Shown in pieces: positions 1 to 8,712 of a stretch of 64,000 nt of DNA (the first letter of the stretch is position 1; the number at the start of each line of letters is the position of its first letter). Made by a program: the position numbers and the translations under genes. The stretch is from contig NZ_JAODTZ010000005.1 of assembly GCF_025399795.1 (NCBI RefSeq), positions 1-64,000 on the forward strand, given 5' to 3'. Origin of the DNA: Streptomyces rhizosphaerihabitans (GTDB lineage: Bacteria > Actinomycetota > Actinomycetes > Streptomycetales > Streptomycetaceae). Under the pieces are notes generated by a model that did no database searches, was not told where the DNA came from, and saw only the letters and a list, made by a program, of their open reading frames with translations.

Positions 1-1
1 C

Positions 2-1327
2 AGTCTCATCGGCACCACCATCGAGTGGTACGACTTCTTCCTCTACGGCTCGGCCGCCGCCCTGGTCTTCAACAAGCTGTTCTTCCCCGGCTCCGACCCG
101 CTCGTCGGCACGCTGCTGTCCTTCCTGACGTACGCCGTCGGGTTCGCGGCCCGGCCGCTGGGCGCGCTCGTCTTCGGGCACTACGGAGACCGGCTCGGCC
201 GCAAGAAGCTGCTGGTGCTGAGCCTGCTGCTGATGGGCGGGGCCACGTTCGCGATCGGTCTGCTGCCCACGCACGCGACCGTCGGCGCGGCGGCCCCGGT
301 CCTGCTGACCACGCTGCGCCTGGTGCAGGGTTTCGCGCTGGGCGGCGAATGGGGCGGCGCCGTCCTGCTGGTTTCCGAGCACGGCGATGCGAAGCGGCGA
401 GGATTCTGGGCCTCTTGGCCGCAGACCGGAGCACCCGCGGGCCAACTCCTGGCGACCGGCGTCCTTTCCCTGCTCACCGCCACCCAGTCGGACGACGCCT
501 TCCTCTCCTGGGGCTGGCGCATCCCGTTCCTCCTCTCCGGAGTGCTGGTCGTCATCGGTTTGTGGATACGTCTGTCTGTCGATGAATCGCCCGTGTTCAA
601 GCAGGCGTTGGCGCGGGCGGAGGCCCGCAGGACGGCCGGGACGGACAAGCCGGAGAAGCTTCCGCTGGTCTCCGTACTGCGCCACCACTGGCGTGACGTG
701 CTCGTCGCGATGGGCGCCCGCATGGCCGAGAACATCAGCTACTACGTGATCACCGCCTTCATCCTCGTGTACGCCACCACCTCCGCCGGCGTCTCCAAGC
801 AGACCGCGCTCAACGCCGTCCTCATCGCCTCAGCCGTGCACTTCGCCGTCATCCCTGCCTGGGGCGCGCTCTCCGACCGCATCGGCCGCCGCCCCGTCTA
901 CCTGCTCGGCGCTGCGGGCATCGGCCTCTGGATGTTCCCGTTCTTCTCCCTGATCGACACCGGCGGCTTCGCGAACCTGGTCCTGGCCGTCACCGTCGGC
1001 CTGGTCCTGCACGGTGCCATGTACGCGCCCCAAGCCGCCTTCTTCTCCGAGATGTTCGCGACCCGGATGCGCTACTCGGGTGCCTCCATCGGCGCCCAGT
1101 TCGCCTCCGTCGCGGCGGGCGCGCCCGCACCGCTCATCGCGACGGCGCTGCTCTCCTCGTACGGCAGTTCAACTCCCATCTCCCTCTATGTGATCGGGGC
1201 GGTCGTCCTGACCCTGATCGCCGTGGGCTTCGCGAAGGAGACCCGCCACCGCGACCTGTCCGACGTCGAGGCCACGGCCGACGAGCAGCCCGCTCCCGTC
1301 ACGCCGGCGGACGCCCGTACCGTCTGA
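2..1327 (+). CDS. MHS-family MFS transporter (5' end outside window)
   Basis: The reading frame is open from base 2 and the start codon lies upstream of the window, so only about 441 C-terminal residues are seen. The first residues (IEWYDFFLYGSAAA) are the first transmembrane signature of the metabolite:H+ symporter subfamily (ShiA, ProP, KgtP, citrate carriers). The loop 2-3 motif DRLGRKK and the GGEWGGA segment follow, with about ten more hydrophobic segments. These proteins sit in the cytoplasmic membrane and import small organic acids or zwitterions with protons. The neighbouring convergent PucR regulator and 3-hydroxybutyrate dehydrogenase-like gene suggest an organic-acid substrate, but the sequence does not fix it. 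The tail after the last helix is polar and short. Confidence 0.93.
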   Translation, partial: SLIGTTIEWYDFFLYGSAAALVFNKLFFPGSDPLVGTLLSFLTYAVGFAARPLGALVFGHYGDRLGRKKLLVLSLLLMGGATFAIGLLPTHATVGAAAPVLLTTLRLVQGFALGGEWGGAVLLVSEHGDAKRRGFWASWPQTGAPAGQLLATGVLSLLTATQSDDAFLSWGWRIPFLLSGVLVVIGLWIRLSVDESPVFKQALARAEARRTAGTDKPEKLPLVSVLRHHWRDVLVAMGARMAENISYYVITAFILVYATTSAGVSKQTALNAVLIASAVHFAVIPAWGALSDRIGRRPVYLLGAAGIGLWMFPFFSLIDTGGFANLVLAVTVGLVLHGAMYAPQAAFFSEMFATRMRYSGASIGAQFASVAAGAPAPLIATALLSSYGSSTPISLYVIGAVVLTLIAVGFAKETRHRDLSDVEATADEQPAPVTPADARTV

Positions 1328-1349
1328 CCGCGCGAATCCGCGCTCCCTC

Positions 1350-1382
1350 ATCCCCGCACGCAGTGATATCGCGTGCGGGGAT
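1350..1382. terminator. Bidirectional hairpin between convergent genes
   Basis: A perfect 12-bp stem (ATCCCCGCACGC paired with its complement) encloses a 9-nt loop. It lies exactly between the stop codons of the transporter and the PucR gene. It has no long U tract, as is usual for high-GC actinobacteria. Confidence 0.8.
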
Positions 1383-3307
1383 CAGTGCGGCCCGTCCGAT
1401 GACAACCGGTGCAGTCTCAGGGCGAGTTGGATCTCCAGGATGCGGGCCGGGCTCTGCCAGTCGTCACCGAGCAGGCGCCCCACCCGCTCCAGCCGCTGCG
1501 CCACGGTGTTCACATGCACATGCAGGGCGTCCTTCGTGCGCGCGGGGCTCATACCGCTCGCGAAGTACGCGTCGAGGGTTCGCAGCAGGTCGGTTCCGCG
1601 CCGTTCGTCGTAGGCGACGACTCCGCCGATCGTGCGGCCGACGAACCCTGAGATGTCCCGGTCCCCGGCGAGCAGCAGCCCCAGGAACCCGAAGTCCTCG
1701 GCGGCCGCGCCGTCCCCGGCCCGGCCGAGCAGGCGCAGCGCTTCCAGACAACGCTGCCCCTCCGTGTACGCCGAGGTCACCGCTTCGGGGTGCGCCGCAA
1801 GCCGGTCGACGGGCGCGGAGGCGCCGACCGTGACCGCCTCGTGAACGGCGGTGCCTAGTTCCTTGGCCGTGCGGCGGGCCAGTGTCGTCGCTGTGTCGCC
1901 GGGCCCGAGCGGGAGCAGCAGGACGGTGCCACCGTCGCGGGCGGCGGCCAGCCCGTGGCGGGTGGTGGCGAGATGGGACGCGGCCGACCACAGCCGTCTG
2001 CGCGCGCCCGCCTCCTGGTCGGCGTCGGAGGTCGTGACCTCGAGCCGGGCTGCCAGCACCACATGACGGCCGTCGAGATCGGCGTGCAGCCGCGCCGCCC
2101 GTTCCCGCAGCAGCCTCGGATCGCGGTCCCGGGCGTCCAGTAGGTCGTCCAACAGCTCGCCGCGTACGCGCTGTTCGGCCTCGGATGCCGAGCGTCTGGC
2201 GAGCAGGAGCAACGAGGTGACCATCGCGGCGCGCTCCAGGGTGCGCTGGTCGACGGGGTCGAGGCCCGGATGCCCGTGCAGCACCAGCGCGCCGAGCAGC
2301 TCGCCTCCCGCCGCCACCGCGGCGACCCAGTCGTCGCCGTGCCGAACGGCGTGGGCGTCGGCGCGGGCCGCCTCCACGGCCATGGCCGGTGTGCCGCCCG
2401 GTTCCGCGAACTCGACCGTGCCGTCCAGGACTTCGGACACCGCTGCGGCCACGTCGTGGACTCCCCCGCCGCGCAGCACGAGTTCGGCCAGCCGGTCGTG
2501 GACGTCCGAGGCGCGCTCGATCACTCCGCTGCGGTCTTGGATGATCTCGTTGGCCCGGCCCAGGCGGTCGAGGGCGGAGCGGGTCTCCGCCAGCGAGTTC
2601 GCCGTGTCGATGGCGGCCGCGGCGAGGGCCGCGAAGGAGCCGAGCAGTGCGATCTGTTCCCGCTCGAAGACCCGCGCTCTGCGGTCCGCCGCGAACAGCA
2701 CGCCGATGACCTGGGGCCCGATCATCAACGGCACGCCGAGAATCGCGACGAGCCCCTCGTCCTGCACGCCCGCGTCGATGGTCCGGGTGTGCTGGAAGCG
2801 TTCGTCCTTGAAGTAGTCGTCGGTGACATACGGACGGGCTGTCTGTGCGACGAGTCCGCCCAGGCCCTCCCCCATGCCGAGCCGCAACTGCTGGAAGCGT
2901 GCCGCCACCGAGCCCTCGGTGACGCGCATATAGGTGTCGCCCCTGGCCGCGTCGTTCAGGCTGAGGTACGCGATGTCGGTGCCCAGCAGTGACCGGGCCC
3001 GCTGCACGATCGCCTGGAGCACGGCGTCGAGGTCACGCAGGCCCGCGAGGTCGTGCGCGGTCTCGAAGAGCGCGGAGAGTTCGGCCTCGCGGCGACGGCG
3101 TCCTTCTATCTCCGTGCGCACGCGCAGGGCGAGCAGCTTGGCCTGTTCGAGCGCGGCGACGCGCTCGGCGGGGCGGCCCTCGGCGCGGGCGAGCAGCACC
3201 GGCTGCTCGTAGGCGTCGGCGGTCGCTCCTCTGGCCAGGAGTTCCAGGAACGGCGCTTCCACGCTGTCTGCGGAGCGCTCGGCTGATGGCAGGTGGTCGC
3301 TGGACAT
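1382..3307 (-). CDS. GAF-PucR-type transcriptional regulator
   Basis: This is a 641-residue regulator. A GAF domain (roughly residues 90-250, with the IAYLSLNDAARGDTYMRV region) is followed by a middle GGDEF-like/CdaR region. The C-terminus is a PucR helix-turn-helix (LLRTLDAYFASGMSPARTKDALHV split over a typical HVNTVAQRLERV recognition segment). The family senses a small-molecule ligand and controls nearby catabolic or transport genes, here probably the convergent MHS transporter or the dehydrogenase downstream on its own strand. I chose the ATG at 3307 because the N-terminus upstream of it (about 50 codons) is Arg/Pro-rich and looks non-coding. The ligand is unknown. Confidence 0.88.
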   Translation of the reverse strand: MSSDHLPSAERSADSVEAPFLELLARGATADAYEQPVLLARAEGRPAERVAALEQAKLLALRVRTEIEGRRRREAELSALFETAHDLAGLRDLDAVLQAIVQRARSLLGTDIAYLSLNDAARGDTYMRVTEGSVAARFQQLRLGMGEGLGGLVAQTARPYVTDDYFKDERFQHTRTIDAGVQDEGLVAILGVPLMIGPQVIGVLFAADRRARVFEREQIALLGSFAALAAAAIDTANSLAETRSALDRLGRANEIIQDRSGVIERASDVHDRLAELVLRGGGVHDVAAAVSEVLDGTVEFAEPGGTPAMAVEAARADAHAVRHGDDWVAAVAAGGELLGALVLHGHPGLDPVDQRTLERAAMVTSLLLLARRSASEAEQRVRGELLDDLLDARDRDPRLLRERAARLHADLDGRHVVLAARLEVTTSDADQEAGARRRLWSAASHLATTRHGLAAARDGGTVLLLPLGPGDTATTLARRTAKELGTAVHEAVTVGASAPVDRLAAHPEAVTSAYTEGQRCLEALRLLGRAGDGAAAEDFGFLGLLLAGDRDISGFVGRTIGGVVAYDERRGTDLLRTLDAYFASGMSPARTKDALHVHVNTVAQRLERVGRLLGDDWQSPARILEIQLALRLHRLSSDGPH

Positions 3308-3638
3308 GGCAACAGGATCGCGCATCCTCGGGGCGGCGCCCCGGCCCTGTGGATAACTCACGACCTGCTCCGCTACGGCTCGGGGGTGGGGCCGGTCCGG
3401 TGCCGCTCGATGTCGGTCCGGTACGGCTCGGGAGGGGACCGGCCCGAGCCGGCTCATGAAGGGGTCTGCTCCGGCGAGCGAGGGGCGAGGGCAGGTTCCG
3501 TTGTGGCTGGTGAAGCAGGTCGACCCGACTCCGACAGGGCTCGCGGCAAGGACACGCGCCGATGCGGCTCGGGGCGAGGCGGGTGAGGCGGGCTCGGCTC
3601 CGGCCTTAGCTCCGGCCCGGCCTCAGCGCCGGCTCCGG
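3308..3638. other. Intergenic region with short repeats, no gene seen
   Basis: This 331-bp gap lies upstream of the PucR gene and downstream of the SDR gene. It has no convincing gene. Between about 3370 and 3452 there are degenerate copies of a unit of about 21 bp containing CGGTCCGG and TACGGCTCGGG. A small hairpin (GGCTCGGG at 3425-3432 paired with CCCGAGCC at 3443-3450) is also present. The left part should hold the PucR promoter. Confidence 0.5.
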
Positions 3639-4439
3639 CTAGTGCGCGGTCCAGCCTCCGTCCAGGGCCAGCGACGTTCCGGTCATGAAGGCCGCCTGCG
3701 GACCGCAGAGATAGGCCACCGCCTCGGCGACCTCTTCCGGCTCGATGAGCCGCTTGACCGCGCTGTCCCTCAGCAGGACCTCGGTCAGAACGCGCTCGCG
3801 CGGAATCCCGTGCGTCCTCGCCTGATCCGCCAGTTGTTTCTCGACCAGTGGGGTGCGCACATAGGCGGGGTTCACACAGTTCGAGGTGACTCCGTGGGGC
3901 GCGCCTTCAAGGGCTGCGGTCTTCGAGAGGCCCTCGAGTCCGTGCTTCGCGGCGACGTACGCCGACTTGAACGCCGAGGCTCGCAGCCCGTGCACGGAGG
4001 AGACATTGACAATGCGGCCCCAATTCTGGCCGTACATATGAGGCAAAGCCCCGCGAATGAGCCGGAAAGGTGCCTCCAGCATCACGGTCAGCACCCTGTG
4101 GAACACGTCGGGCGGGAATTCCTCGATGGGGCGGACCATCTGCAGCCCCGCGTTGTTCACGAGGACATCGGTGCCGGCCGCGACCTGCTCCGCCGCGTCG
4201 AGGTCGGTGAGGTCGAGGACGTGCGGTTCGACGGTCCCGGCCAGACCGTGCATCTCCTCGGCCAGGGTTTCCAGGCCCTCGGCATCCCGGTCGACCGCTC
4301 TCACCTTCGCTCCGGCGGCGGCGAGCCGCAGCGCGCAGGCTCGGCCGATGCCGCTCGCGGCGCCGGTGACGAGGGCGGTGCGGCCGCCGAGGTCGAGTGC
4401 GGAAGCGTGGAGGCCCGGGAGGGCGCTGGGCGCGGTCAT
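3639..4439 (-). CDS. Short-chain dehydrogenase, 3-hydroxybutyrate dehydrogenase-like
   Basis: This 266-residue classical SDR has the cofactor motif TGAASGIG at residues 25-32, the NNAG motif near residue 100, the catalytic Ser in VSSVHGL and the YVAAKHG (YxxxK) pair. The LALDGGWTAH C-terminus is typical of 3-hydroxybutyrate dehydrogenases, which oxidise (R)-3-hydroxybutyrate to acetoacetate with NAD+ in the cytoplasm. The length matches the family. The call to this subfamily rests on overall resemblance, including ESxFHRVLTVMLEAPF-like and VRTPLVEKQ segments, not on a unique motif. It fits a small organic-acid catabolic locus with the MHS transporter and PucR regulator. Confidence 0.85.
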   Translation of the reverse strand: MTAPSALPGLHASALDLGGRTALVTGAASGIGRACALRLAAAGAKVRAVDRDAEGLETLAEEMHGLAGTVEPHVLDLTDLDAAEQVAAGTDVLVNNAGLQMVRPIEEFPPDVFHRVLTVMLEAPFRLIRGALPHMYGQNWGRIVNVSSVHGLRASAFKSAYVAAKHGLEGLSKTAALEGAPHGVTSNCVNPAYVRTPLVEKQLADQARTHGIPRERVLTEVLLRDSAVKRLIEPEEVAEAVAYLCGPQAAFMTGTSLALDGGWTAH

Positions 4440-4499
4440 GCCTCGACCCTAGGCAGCCCCCGTTCCCCAACCGATGTGGTCAGCACACATACTTCGCAC

Positions 4500-4973
4500 T
4501 CAGGTCATAGGCTCGAACCATGTGGGTGCGTCAACCAGCGCCTGCTTGATCCGGGTAAGGGCGTGCTCGTTCAGCTCCGGCAGGGCGTCCACGTCGAACC
4601 AGCCGACCTGGAGCGACTCGTCGTCATTGACGCGGGCCTCACCACCGACGGCATGGCACCGGAACGTGGTGTCCATGAACTGGCAGACGTCGCCGTTGCC
4701 GAAGGTCATCTGCTCCCCGGCCCGGACCATGACGACCCGCTCGACCTCGATGTGCACGGCCGTCTCCTCGTACACCTCGCGCACCGCGCAGGCCGCGGGT
4801 TGCTCCCCCGGATCCGGAATGCCGGAGATGAGCGCCCACTGGTGGTTGTCCGAACGCTGCCCGAGCAGAATCCTGCCCTCGTCGTCGAGGACCACGGCGG
4901 TCACCCCGGGAAGCCAGAGGAGCTGGTGGCCCGCGGAAGCCCGGATCGCGCGGATGAAGTCGGGAATAGCCAT
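4500..4973 (-). CDS. NUDIX hydrolase
   Basis: This is a 157-residue protein with a single NUDIX domain. The NUDIX box runs from GIPDPGEQPAACAV to REVYEETAV. The usual Gly after EEx is Ala here, a small departure from GX5EX7REUXEEXGU that leaves the metal-binding glutamates intact. Such enzymes cleave nucleoside diphosphates linked to another moiety in the cytoplasm. The substrate cannot be read from the sequence. The ATG at 4973 starts the conserved MAIPDFI N-terminus. The same frame stays open far upstream, but that stretch lies over the lnt gene in another frame and is not coding. Confidence 0.9.
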   Translation of the reverse strand: MAIPDFIRAIRASAGHQLLWLPGVTAVVLDDEGRILLGQRSDNHQWALISGIPDPGEQPAACAVREVYEETAVHIEVERVVMVRAGEQMTFGNGDVCQFMDTTFRCHAVGGEARVNDDESLQVGWFDVDALPELNEHALTRIKQALVDAPTWFEPMT

Positions 4974-5029
4974 GACCCCGACTTTATCGGCCCGACTCCG
5001 CCACCCCGCGCGGACCAGGGAACCCTGCC

Positions 5030-6643
5030 TTAGGCGCCGGTGTTCCGCCGCGAGCGGACCGCGGTCGCCGCCGCCCAGCCGAGGCCACCCGCCGCGACCA
5101 GCACCAGGATCATCTCCGGGATGATGCCGAGCTTCGTCGCAGGGGTCTCGGAGGAGCGCAGCGGCACCTTCTGGACCAGCGAGTCGGCGACGAACATCCC
5201 GGTCTTCTGGGTGATCTTCCCGTCCGGCATGATCACGGCGCTGACACCGCTCGTCACGGGGACCGTGACGGTGCGGCTGTGCTCGACGGCGCGGATGCGG
5301 GACATCGCGAGCTGCTGGTAGGTCATCTCGCTGCGGTCGAAGGTCGCGTTGTTGCTGGGCACCGAGATGATCTGGGCGCCATCGGTGACGGTGCTGCGCA
5401 CGGCCCAGTCGAACGCCGCCTCGTAGCAGGTGACGAGGCCGACCCCGGTGCCGTTCATGGTGAACACACCCGGCTCGGTGCCGCGGCTGAAGTCCTGGCG
5501 CACCATGCTCGTCCAGTTCTTGTTGATGGCCCCGAGCAGCGGGCGGAGCGGCAGGTACTCGCCGAACGGCTGGACCTGGCGCTTGTCGTAGGTGTCCACC
5601 GGGCCCTTGTCCGGGTCCCACAGGATCTGCTCGTTGTAGAGCTTGCCGTGCCGCTCGACGACCGCGCCGACGGAGACGGGGGCACCGATCGCCTTCGCGG
5701 CCTCGTCGATCACGAAGCGTGCGTCGGCGTTGGCGAACGGGTCGATGTCGGAAGAGTTCTCCGGCCACAGCACCAGGTCGGGCTTGGCTGCCTTGCCCGC
5801 CCTGACCTCGGCGGCCAGTCGCTCGGTTTCCCTCACATGGTGATCGAGGACGGCGCGCCGCTGGGAGTTGAAGTCGAGTCCCGCGCGCGGGACGTTGCCC
5901 TGGATGAGCGCGACGGTCGCCGTGCCGTTCTCGGCCTTGTCGCTGACGAGCATCCGCGCGGCGAGCGCCCCGACGACGGGGACGGCGACACTGAGCAGCG
6001 CCACCACGGCCGCGCCGCGGCTCAGGACGCCCGTACCGCGCCGCTCGACGGCCAGGCGGACGATCTCGTACAGCCCGAAGCCGCCCAGCACGACCGCGAA
6101 GCCGAGCACTGGTGTGCCACCGACCGCGGCGAGCGGCAGGAAGACGCCGTCGGCCTGTCCGAACGCGATCTTCCCCCAGGGGAAGCCACCGAAGGGCGCA
6201 CGCGCGCGTGCCGCCTCTCCGGCAATCCAGAGTGCCGCCGCCCACAGCGGCCACCCTGGGAGCCGGCAGACGAACGTGATCCCCGCGCCGACGAGCGCGA
6301 CGTAGATCGCCTCCACCGCGACGAGCGCGAGCCAGGGACCGGAGCCGACTTCGACGCCGGTCCACACCAGCAGCGGCAGCAGGAATCCGAGGCCGAACAG
6401 ATAGCCGAGGCCGAGACCGTCCTTCCAGGAGCGACCGCGCAGGGTCCAGCCGAAGACCGCGAAGGCCGGCAGGGCGAGCCACCACAGGGTCCGTGGCGGG
6501 AAACTGACGTACAGCAGCACTCCGGAGAGCGCCGCGGCGGCGGCCGGAACGAGGCGACGCACCAGAGCGGCCCCGCGCGGGGCGGGCACGGCCTGGGGTT
6601 CGAGCTGTTCCGGCTCGTCTACGGTGGTTGCGGTGGCGGTCAC
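5030..6643 (-). CDS. lnt: Apolipoprotein N-acyltransferase
   Basis: This 537-residue membrane enzyme adds the third acyl chain to the N-terminal cysteine of lipoproteins. Five to six N-terminal hydrophobic segments (about residues 30-215) are followed by a carbon-nitrogen hydrolase domain. All three catalytic residues are visible: Glu in LVLWPENSSD, Lys in YDKRQVQPFGEYLP and Cys in LVTCYEAAFDW. A final C-terminal helix precedes an RRNTGA tail. I chose the GTG at 6643 (VTATATTVDEPEQ) because the preceding 47 codons are Cys/Arg-rich and unlike the family. Many Streptomyces carry two Lnt homologues, and this window shows one. Confidence 0.92.
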   Translation of the reverse strand: MTATATTVDEPEQLEPQAVPAPRGAALVRRLVPAAAAALSGVLLYVSFPPRTLWWLALPAFAVFGWTLRGRSWKDGLGLGYLFGLGFLLPLLVWTGVEVGSGPWLALVAVEAIYVALVGAGITFVCRLPGWPLWAAALWIAGEAARARAPFGGFPWGKIAFGQADGVFLPLAAVGGTPVLGFAVVLGGFGLYEIVRLAVERRGTGVLSRGAAVVALLSVAVPVVGALAARMLVSDKAENGTATVALIQGNVPRAGLDFNSQRRAVLDHHVRETERLAAEVRAGKAAKPDLVLWPENSSDIDPFANADARFVIDEAAKAIGAPVSVGAVVERHGKLYNEQILWDPDKGPVDTYDKRQVQPFGEYLPLRPLLGAINKNWTSMVRQDFSRGTEPGVFTMNGTGVGLVTCYEAAFDWAVRSTVTDGAQIISVPSNNATFDRSEMTYQQLAMSRIRAVEHSRTVTVPVTSGVSAVIMPDGKITQKTGMFVADSLVQKVPLRSSETPATKLGIIPEMILVLVAAGGLGWAAATAVRSRRNTGA

Positions 6644-6868
6644 TTGGGGAGTGTACGGCGCTTGACCTGGGCGCCGACAGCTCGGCCTCCTCGGTCCCGA
6701 TGGGCGGAACACCGCAGGGCAGGCTCCTTCGCACGGATCTGCCGCAACGTTCCTGCACAACAGGTCCCCAAACCGGCGCATCACCCGTTACGGTGTGGCC
6801 GAACCTCTGACGTGCGGCCTGATGCGGTGACGGCGCCCGGGGTCCGGCAGAGTCGGGGGGCGACGGGG

Positions 6869-7939
6869 GTGGGTTCCACGGGGATGGCGTCCACGGCTGA
6901 TTCGACGGCCACGGGCGAAAGACGCAGCGCTTCCGATGTCGCCGGCATGGTCGTGCTCGCGGCCTGTGCCGCCTGGTCGCTGATCACGGCTGCCGCGCAC
7001 GACGGCCGGCCCGAGGGCATGCTGCTGGCGGTGCTCGCGGTTGCGGCGGGTTACGCCTCGGGGCGGATCCTCGGAGCGCTTCTGCCGGTGGCCGCCCTCT
7101 GCGCCGGAGCATTGGCCGGACTCGGTCTCGCGATCGCCACGCCCGGACCGCAGATCAGCCTGCAACTCGGCCACACCGGTGCCACGACCGCCCTGCTGAC
7201 CCTCTCCTGCGGCGCCGCGTGCTGCGCGGCGTGGGCCGCGCGCCCGCCCACCCTGCGGCTCGCGCTGCGGCTGCTGGCCGCCGGGACCGCGGTGACGGCG
7301 GCGCTCCTCGGGTCCACCACCGGATTCGTCACCTGCACCGGGGTTCTGCTGTGTTCGCTCGCCGCCGCCCGTGTGCGGCGCCGGGCCCTCGGCCTGACGG
7401 GGCTCGCGGCGGCAGCGGCGCTGGTGACCGGGGCGACCTGGGCGATCGGCGAGGACGCGCTGCCGGGCGGACTGACCGCGTCCCTGGAGGGCCAGCTGAC
7501 CGAGCACCGCGTCCTGCTCTGGCACGACGCCCTGCGCATGGCCCGTGGGAATCCCCTGCTGGGGGTCGGGCCGGGACGTTACGGAGAGCTCAGTCCCACG
7601 GTCGCCCAGTCACCGCTGCCCGACGGCAAACCCCACTCCGCGCTCCTGCAGCAGGCCGCCGAGCAGGGTCTGACCGGCGTGGTCCTGCTCGCGGCGGCGT
7701 TCTGCTGGGTCCTGTACGCGCTGTTGCGCTCGCCGCGCACCACGCCGATCGCGCTGACGACGGGCGCGGCCCTGACGGCTGTGGCCGTCATCGCGTCGAT
7801 CGGCAACGCACTGAGCTTCATGACGGTGACCGCGGGTGCGGGACTGCTCGCCGGGCTCGCGACCGCACGCCCCCTGACCACGGGGGAGCCGGACGACGTG
7901 CAGGCCGCCAGGCGTTCCGACGGCCGTCCGGAGTCGTGA
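6869..7939 (+). CDS. O-antigen-ligase-like multi-pass membrane protein
   Basis: This is a protein of about 356 residues with roughly ten hydrophobic segments. The Wzy/WaaL-type signature lies at about residues 215-270: an Arg-His loop (HRVLLWHDALRMARGNPLLG), a VGPGRYG turn and a PDGKPHSALLQ stretch with the conserved HS pair. The family ligates or polymerises glycans at the outer face of the membrane. In actinobacteria the substrate is usually unknown. The GTG at 6869 is preferred because it has a G-rich Shine-Dalgarno-like run at 6855-6860; an in-frame ATG at 6884 is the alternative. It is divergent from lnt and close to an HpnB-like glycosyltransferase. Confidence 0.8.
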   Translation: MGSTGMASTADSTATGERRSASDVAGMVVLAACAAWSLITAAAHDGRPEGMLLAVLAVAAGYASGRILGALLPVAALCAGALAGLGLAIATPGPQISLQLGHTGATTALLTLSCGAACCAAWAARPPTLRLALRLLAAGTAVTAALLGSTTGFVTCTGVLLCSLAAARVRRRALGLTGLAAAAALVTGATWAIGEDALPGGLTASLEGQLTEHRVLLWHDALRMARGNPLLGVGPGRYGELSPTVAQSPLPDGKPHSALLQQAAEQGLTGVVLLAAAFCWVLYALLRSPRTTPIALTTGAALTAVAVIASIGNALSFMTVTAGAGLLAGLATARPLTTGEPDDVQAARRSDGRPES

Positions 7940-7958
7940 GCGGCGCCCTCGTCGGTTG

Positions 7959-8504
7959 TCAGCGCACCACGCCTGTGGTGTCCGGGCGCAGATGACCGCG
8001 GATGATCCGTACCGCCGCCTCGGCGTTGTCCACGGTGATCGTGAACGTGTGGCCGTCGCCCAGGCGCAGCACCACACCCTCGCCCCGCCGGACGATGACG
8101 GCAGTCCCCTGCTCGGGCCGCCAGCGATACCCCCAGCCGCCCCACTGGCGCGGGGTGACCTGGGGCGCGAAGTCGGCACCGACGACCGTCGAGAGAGGGA
8201 TGCGGCGGCGCGGCAGTCCTATGTGGCCGCAGCGCACCTCGAGGAAGTCCTCGTCCACCCTCACCGCGACATGCACGAACGCGAGCGTGCCGAAGAGGAT
8301 GAGCAGTCCCGCCGCGATGCATCCGACGACGGACATGACCAGCGGCGCCGTTCCCGACGTCCAGCCGGAGGAGACGGCCAGCTCGATCCCGAGAGCCAGA
8401 CAGGCCACGCCGCCTATGGCCGGCAGCCACTGAACACGATTCCTCGCATGTCCGGTCCAGATCTCCGGATGCGGGGAGGTTTCGCCGTGGGGATGGTCCC
8501 TCAT
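7959..8504 (-). CDS. Membrane-anchored PH-domain-like protein
   Basis: This 181-residue protein has two hydrophobic segments (about residues 30-50 and 55-80). They are followed by a C-terminal domain of alternating beta strands (VDEDFLEVRCG, RRRIPLSTVVGADF, GTAVIVRRGEGVVL, HTFTITVDN) that resembles bacterial PH domains. Function is unknown. The ATG at 8504 begins MRDHPHGETSPHP. A further in-frame start at 8558 would add 18 residues. It is convergent with the O-antigen-ligase-like gene, 19 bp away. Confidence 0.75.
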   Translation of the reverse strand: MRDHPHGETSPHPEIWTGHARNRVQWLPAIGGVACLALGIELAVSSGWTSGTAPLVMSVVGCIAAGLLILFGTLAFVHVAVRVDEDFLEVRCGHIGLPRRRIPLSTVVGADFAPQVTPRQWGGWGYRWRPEQGTAVIVRRGEGVVLRLGDGHTFTITVDNAEAAVRIIRGHLRPDTTGVVR

Positions 8505-8712
8505 GCCAATGAGACTACTCAGGTTCCGCTGCGCGGGCACCGGGTCGCACAGCGTCACTCGGCCGTGTGGACGAGCGCCCCACCGACGGCGTCCGAACGG
8601 TGACCGACCGTGCCCGCAGGGCGCCGGGTTTCCGTAAGTTCACCGACATCCGTCCCTGGCCGGAAGTCTCCAGCGGCAGGCACGGCGTTACGAGGGCGAG
8701 GACTCTCGCCGG

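Noticed and set aside
3456..5033. A 525-codon plus-strand frame opposite the SDR and NUDIX genes
   Set aside because: It has no recognisable domain, atypical amino-acid composition, and complete overlap with two genes that have catalytic motifs.
4500..6758. A 752-codon open frame spanning the NUDIX gene and all of lnt
   Set aside because: The upstream 590 codons are an Arg/Pro-rich shadow of lnt in another frame. Only the last 157 codons form a known domain.
5279..6868. Long plus-strand frame running into the O-antigen-ligase-like gene
   Set aside because: The part before 6869 is a Gly/Asp/Arg-rich shadow of lnt. The membrane protein begins at 6869 or 6884.
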